DNA from: CALAED01 sp937891035
GTDB taxonomy: Bacteria > Actinomycetota > Actinomycetes > Streptosporangiales > Streptosporangiaceae
Assembly (NCBI GenBank): GCA_035642125.1
Contig: DASQSZ010000059.1
Span: 1-7,442 of the forward strand
Length of the DNA: 7,442 nt
Reading direction: 5' to 3'
Positions 4,324 to 7,442 of the stretch are shown one piece after another (within the stretch, counting starts at the first letter, position 1; the number at the start of each line of letters is the position of its first letter). The position numbers and the translations under genes were made by a program. A model generated the notes under the pieces. It worked only from the letters and a program-made list of their open reading frames with translations, did not search any database and had not been told where the DNA came from.

Positions 4324-5807
4324 CCGGGCCATCACAGGGACACCCCGGGCCGTACCCGGGTGTCGGCGGCACCGGCCCGGGGCGGAGCGAACCGTACCCG
4401 CAGTACATTCCGCCCGGGCAGATGCCGCCGGGACACGTCCCCAGAGGACAGGGCCCGCCCAGCTTCCGCCCGCCCGGCTCCGGCTATGCCGCCACCGCGC
4501 GGTTCTCCCAGGGGCGGCATCGGCCGCACTGGGCCACCGCGGTGCTGCGGGCGCTGACGATCAGCCTCGTCTACTTCGTGCTTTTCGGCTTCTCGCTGCT
4601 GCTGCGGCAGACGGACTCCGGCGGGGTCGTGGTGGAGTTCACCCCGGAGGTGATGCGCCGGTTCTGGCTGGTGACCGTCCCGGTCGTGGCGATAGCCGTG
4701 TTCGTGGGTGTCTGGGGCTGGCTGTCGACTCTGTTCTGGATCGACCAGACCGCCCTGATGGTCGAGACGGGCATTCTGCGCAAGCGGCGCCGCCGTATTC
4801 CGCTGTCCAAGGTGCAGGCCGTCGACGTGGTCCAGCCGCTGCTGACGCGTGCGCTCGGCCTCGCCGAGGTGCGCGTGGAGCTCGCGGGCGGCGACGCCGC
4901 CGAGATCGCGCTGCGCTATCTCGATCGCGCGGCGGCACGGGACCTGCGCGCCGAGTTGCTCGCCCGGGCCGCCGGCCTGCCCGGCTCCACCCCGCAGGCG
5001 CCGGAACGGTCGTTCTGGCGGGTCAAGCAGGGCACCCTGTTCGGCTCATTGACCCTCAAGCTGCCGGTGGTCGGCGCCGGCGCGCTGTTCATCGTGCTGT
5101 TGACGGTGGGCGTCTTCTACGGCGAGGCGGGCGTGCTCGGCGCCGCCATCCCGCTGCTGCTCGGCCTGCTGCGGGCCGTGGTGGCCCCACTGGTCGTGTA
5201 CGGCAACTTCACGGTCGCCACGTCTCCGGACGGCATCAGGGTACGGTCGGGCCTGTTCGAGACGCGCCTGCAGACCGTGCCGCCGGGACGGGTGCAGGCG
5301 GTCAGGATCGTCGAGCCGCTGCTGTGGCGGCCCTACCGGTGGGCGCGGGTCGACGTCACGGTGGCCGGATACGCCGGGGAACGGCAGATCATGTCGTCGG
5401 TGCTGCTGCCGGTCGCGCCGCGCGAGGTCGCCCTGCGGCTCGTCGCGGAGATCTTCCCCGGGACCGATGTGGACGCCGTCCCGCTGTCGCCGTCGTCGCC
5501 CAAGGCCTTCTGGACGAAGGCGGCCGCCGGCAGCGACAATCACGTGTTCGTCACCCAGCGCGGCGTGGCCTGCCAGCGGCTCGACGTCATCGCGCACGCG
5601 CGGGCACAAAGCGTACATATCGTCTCCGGCCCGCTGCAGTGGATGCTCGGAATCGGGACCGTGCAGATCGACGCGCCGCCGGGCCCGGTCCAGGTGGCCG
5701 CGGTCAACCGCGACCTCGCCGAGGCGCGCGTGATCGCCGAGGCGACCACCGAGCGCGCCCGCCGCGCCCGCGCCACCGACCGTCCCCCCGGCCCCTGGGC
5801 CCGCTAG
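4320..5807 (+). CDS. Membrane protein with three bacterial PH domains (bPH_2, YdbT-like)
   Basis: A 495-residue protein whose ATG overlaps the upstream stop (ATGA), so it is translationally coupled to its single-domain partner. An N-terminal Pro/Gly/Tyr-rich disordered tail (1-70) is followed by transmembrane helices at about 72-95 and 115-138 and bPH_2 domain 1 (about 140-218; G-I-L-R-K-R-R-R-R-I-P-L-S-K-V-Q-A-V-D-V at 151-170). Two more helices lie at about 248-267 and 272-295. bPH_2 domain 2 spans about 296-375 (V-P-P-G-R-V-Q-A-V-R-I near 320-330), and domain 3 about 408-475 (A-R-A-Q-S-V-H-I-V, then L-Q-W-M-L-G-I-G-T-V-Q-I at 439-450). The order TM2-bPH-TM2-bPH-bPH is that of YdbT-like proteins, whose length is about 490. 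The C-terminus is Arg-rich. The pair probably forms one membrane complex with cytoplasmic PH-like domains; the ligand is unknown, and bacterial PH domains need not bind phosphoinositides. Confidence 0.92.
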   Translation: MTGPSQGHPGPYPGVGGTGPGRSEPYPQYIPPGQMPPGHVPRGQGPPSFRPPGSGYAATARFSQGRHRPHWATAVLRALTISLVYFVLFGFSLLLRQTDSGGVVVEFTPEVMRRFWLVTVPVVAIAVFVGVWGWLSTLFWIDQTALMVETGILRKRRRRIPLSKVQAVDVVQPLLTRALGLAEVRVELAGGDAAEIALRYLDRAAARDLRAELLARAAGLPGSTPQAPERSFWRVKQGTLFGSLTLKLPVVGAGALFIVLLTVGVFYGEAGVLGAAIPLLLGLLRAVVAPLVVYGNFTVATSPDGIRVRSGLFETRLQTVPPGRVQAVRIVEPLLWRPYRWARVDVTVAGYAGERQIMSSVLLPVAPREVALRLVAEIFPGTDVDAVPLSPSSPKAFWTKAAAGSDNHVFVTQRGVACQRLDVIAHARAQSVHIVSGPLQWMLGIGTVQIDAPPGPVQVAAVNRDLAEARVIAEATTERARRARATDRPPGPWAR

Positions 5808-5821
5808 GGCGGTCGCCGGCC

Positions 5822-7021
5822 ATGCGATACGACCCATGGTCGCCGCGGTTCGTGGCCGACCCTTATCCGGCGTATGAGGTGCTGCGGCGCGAAGCGCCCG
5901 TCTTCTACCACGAGCCGACCGACCAGTGGGTGATCTCCCGGCACGCCGACGTCGACGCGCTGCTGCGCGACCGCCGGCTCTGCCGCTCCTACCTCCACGT
6001 CGCCACCCACGAGGAGTTCGGCCGGACCGCCGAGCCGGAGTTCCTCCGCCCGTTTTGGGACCTCATCCGCGCCGGGATGCTCGACGTCGAGCCGCCGGCG
6101 CACACCCGGCTGCGCCGCCTGGTCGCCAAGGCGTTCACCGCGCGCATGGTGGAAGGGCTGCGGCCGATGGTCAGGCGGCTCGCCGAGGAGCTGGCCGGCG
6201 GCCTGGTGGACAAGGGCGCGGGCGATCTGCTCGCCGATGTGGCCGAGCCGCTGCCGGTGGCGGTGATCGCCGAGATGCTGGGCGTCCCGGCGGCGGATCG
6301 GCACCTGCTGCGCCCATGGTCGGCGGACATCTGCGGCATGTACGAGCTGAACCCCGCACCGGCGGCCCAGCGCGCCGCGGTCCGGGCCGCGGTCGAGTTC
6401 TCCGCCTACCTGCGCGACCTGACCCGGGCCAGGGCGGCCGACCCGCGCGATGATCTGATCAGCGCGCTCGCCCACGTGGCCGACGCCGGCGACCGCCTCA
6501 CCGAGGACGAGCTGATCGGCACCTGCGTGCTGCTGCTCAACGCGGGACACGAGGCGACCGTCAACGCGACGGGCAACGCGTGGTGGTCGCTGTTGCGCAA
6601 CCCGGGCGAGCTGGCCAGGCTGCGCGCCGACCACACCCTGATCCCCTCGGCCGTCGACGAGCTGTTGCGCTATGACACGCCGGCGCCCATGTTCGAACGG
6701 TGGGTGCTTGCCGACGTCGAGGTCGCCGGGCGGACGATCCCGCGAGGCTCCGAGGTCGCCTTGCAGTTCGCCTCAGCCAACCGCGACCCGGCGGTTTTCC
6801 GTGCCCCGGACGTCCTGGATCTGACCCGCGACCCCAACCCGCACATCGCCTTCGGGCTCGGCGTCCACTACTGTCTGGGCGCCCCGCTCGCCAGGATCGA
6901 GCTGGCCGAGTCCTTCCGGGCGCTGCTCCGGCTGGCCCCGCGCCTGGAGGCGGCCGCGGAACCCCCATGGAAAACCGGCTTCGTGCTGCGCGGCCTGCGC
7001 GCCCTCCAGGTCACGGTGTGA
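5822..7021 (+). CDS. Cytochrome P450 (soluble bacterial class I type)
   Basis: A 399-residue haem-thiolate monooxygenase of normal bacterial length with no membrane anchor. It has E-P-P-A-H-T-R-L-R-R-L (90-100, C-helix region whose His and Arg contact haem propionates in relatives), the I-helix N-A-G-H-E-A-T-V-N (240-248), E-L-L-R (280-283, the ExxR pair) and the haem loop F-G-L-G-V-H-Y-C-L-G (344-353) with Cys351 as axial ligand. The conserved acid-Thr pair used for proton delivery is Glu244-Ala245 here, with Thr246 one place later. The start ATG is 14 nt after the bPH_2 gene stop and gives M-R-Y-D-P-W-S, typical for the family, so it is probably cotranscribed. No ferredoxin, ferredoxin reductase or biosynthetic cluster is visible, so substrate and redox partner are unknown. 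The family (CYP number) cannot be set by eye. Confidence 0.96.
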   Translation: MRYDPWSPRFVADPYPAYEVLRREAPVFYHEPTDQWVISRHADVDALLRDRRLCRSYLHVATHEEFGRTAEPEFLRPFWDLIRAGMLDVEPPAHTRLRRLVAKAFTARMVEGLRPMVRRLAEELAGGLVDKGAGDLLADVAEPLPVAVIAEMLGVPAADRHLLRPWSADICGMYELNPAPAAQRAAVRAAVEFSAYLRDLTRARAADPRDDLISALAHVADAGDRLTEDELIGTCVLLLNAGHEATVNATGNAWWSLLRNPGELARLRADHTLIPSAVDELLRYDTPAPMFERWVLADVEVAGRTIPRGSEVALQFASANRDPAVFRAPDVLDLTRDPNPHIAFGLGVHYCLGAPLARIELAESFRALLRLAPRLEAAAEPPWKTGFVLRGLRALQVTV

Positions 7022-7048
7022 GACCGCCCACCGACACGCCGCCGCGAG

Positions 7049-7074
7049 GGCGCGCGGTTCCGCCGGGGCGCGCC
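7049..7074. terminator. GC-only hairpin after the P450 gene
   Basis: GGCGCGC (7049-7055) pairs with GCGCGCC (7068-7074) over a 12-nt loop, 28 nt after the P450 stop. There is no T-tract, so intrinsic termination is doubtful; such hairpins are common in this base composition. It may mark the end of the bPH_2-P450 transcript ahead of the next gene. Confidence 0.25.
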
Positions 7075-7097
7075 GTCCCGCTCCCCGGCCGAGCGGC

Positions 7098-7112
7098 TAA
7101 CGTCGGCGTGTG
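7098..7112 (+). promoter_or_regulatory. Candidate -10 box for leaderless transcription of the methyltransferase
   Basis: TAACGT (7098-7103) fits the actinomycete -10 pattern TAnnnT and lies 6 nt before the GTG at 7110, the spacing expected if transcription starts on the first base of the start codon. The TAA of this box is also an in-frame stop, so the gene cannot start further upstream. No ribosome site is visible before the GTG, which agrees with a leaderless mRNA. No clear -35 element was found. Confidence 0.35.
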
Positions 7113-7442
7113 GGTACGACGCCGGAGGCGCGCCTGATCACCTGGCGGCGGGCTATGCAAGAGGCACTCTATGGCGAGCGCGGGTTCTACCGTCGGGGCG
7201 AGCGGCCCGCCGCGCACTTCCGTACGTCCGTCCATGCCTCGCCCGGCTACGCCGCCGCCCTGGGCCGCCTGCTGACCGAGCTTGACGAGGCGCTCGGCCG
7301 CCCGCGCCCACTCCAGCTCGTCGACATGGGAGCGGGCTCCGGCGAGTTGCTCACCCAGATCCTGACGGCGGTGCCGAAGCTCGCCGGCCGCATCGAGGCC
7401 ACGGCGGTCGAGCTGTCCCCACGGCCGCCCGGCCTGCCCGCG
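7110..7442 (+). CDS. MidA/NDUFAF7-type (DUF185) SAM-dependent methyltransferase, N-terminal part (partial)
   Basis: The first 111 codons of a gene that runs off the right edge. The opening I-T-W-R-R-A-M-Q-E-A-L-Y-G-E-R-G-F-Y (10-27) resembles the MidA/DUF185 start (I-x-F-x-x-F-M-x-x-A-L-Y, then G-Y-Y), and T-S-V-H-A-S-P-G-Y (39-47) takes the place of the family's T-S-P-E-V-S-P-x-F. The SAM-binding motif I is clear: L-V-D-M-G-A-G-S-G-E-L-L (70-81), followed by A-T-A-V-E-L-S (97-103) as the acidic second strand. The GTG start is fixed by an in-frame TAA at 7098. In mitochondria the family member NDUFAF7 dimethylates an Arg of the NuoD homologue NDUFS2. A diverged NuoD lies 3.8 kb to the left and, from memory, the two are close neighbours in Streptomyces. 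The methyltransferase call is firm; the MidA subfamily call is likely; the substrate is inferred. Confidence 0.82.
   Translation, partial: MGTTPEARLITWRRAMQEALYGERGFYRRGERPAAHFRTSVHASPGYAAALGRLLTELDEALGRPRPLQLVDMGAGSGELLTQILTAVPKLAGRIEATAVELSPRPPGLPA

Noticed and set aside
5324..5821. Extending the P450 upstream to an ATG at 5324
   Set aside because: The upstream part overlaps the bPH_2 gene in a different frame and is low complexity; the P450 fold begins at the ATG at 5822.

Overview
The window is a compact, GC-rich (roughly 70% by eye) bacterial chromosome segment. Codon use with G/C at third positions, GTG/TTG starts, ATGA/GTGA stop-start overlaps and the gene families all point to an actinomycete (Streptomyces- or Streptosporangium-like; the exact genus cannot be read from this sequence). 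No RNA genes, insertion sequences, attachment sites or CRISPR arrays were found.

Left block (1-2097, + strand): the distal part of a folate biosynthesis operon. It holds the last codons of folP (dihydropteroate synthase), an NTF2-like/SnoaL-fold protein of unknown role, folB (dihydroneopterin aldolase), folK (HPPK) and a four-helix DUF3180 membrane protein. FolB, FolK and FolP catalyse successive steps from dihydroneopterin to dihydropteroate. Spacings are short or overlapping except before folB (a possible 13-codon leader ORF) and before folK (a 74-nt stretch with no T and degenerate CAAGCAG-type repeats).

Middle (2098-3549): a hairpin between convergent genes, then on the - strand a stand-alone NuoD (complex I 49-kDa-like) gene with no other nuo genes in the window. 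It aligns without gaps to the bovine 49-kDa subunit over the checked positions. It keeps the quinone-pocket His and the Arg and His near cluster N2, but the quinone-binding Tyr is Trp and the paired Asp is Glu. A divergent intergenic region follows, with a striking inverted repeat that also contains a direct repeat spaced two helical turns.

Right block (3550-7442, + strand): two overlapping membrane proteins with bacterial PH domains (bPH_2; YdbS-like with one domain, YdbT-like with three), both with disordered Pro-rich N-terminal tails. The first carries two in-frame tandem repeats, (RPxx)8 and (GHP)5. A cytochrome P450 follows 14 nt later, with an altered oxygen-activation motif (Glu-Ala in place of acid-Thr). 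The window ends in the first 111 codons of a MidA/NDUFAF7-type (DUF185) methyltransferase, which may be translated from a leaderless transcript.

The most interesting idea is a functional pair. In mitochondria NDUFAF7 (MidA) dimethylates Arg85 of the 49-kDa/NuoD subunit. Here an orphan NuoD that retains the equivalent Arg lies in the same locus as a MidA-family protein, together with bPH_2 membrane proteins. This could be a small membrane-associated module derived from complex I assembly parts; that is inference, not demonstrated.
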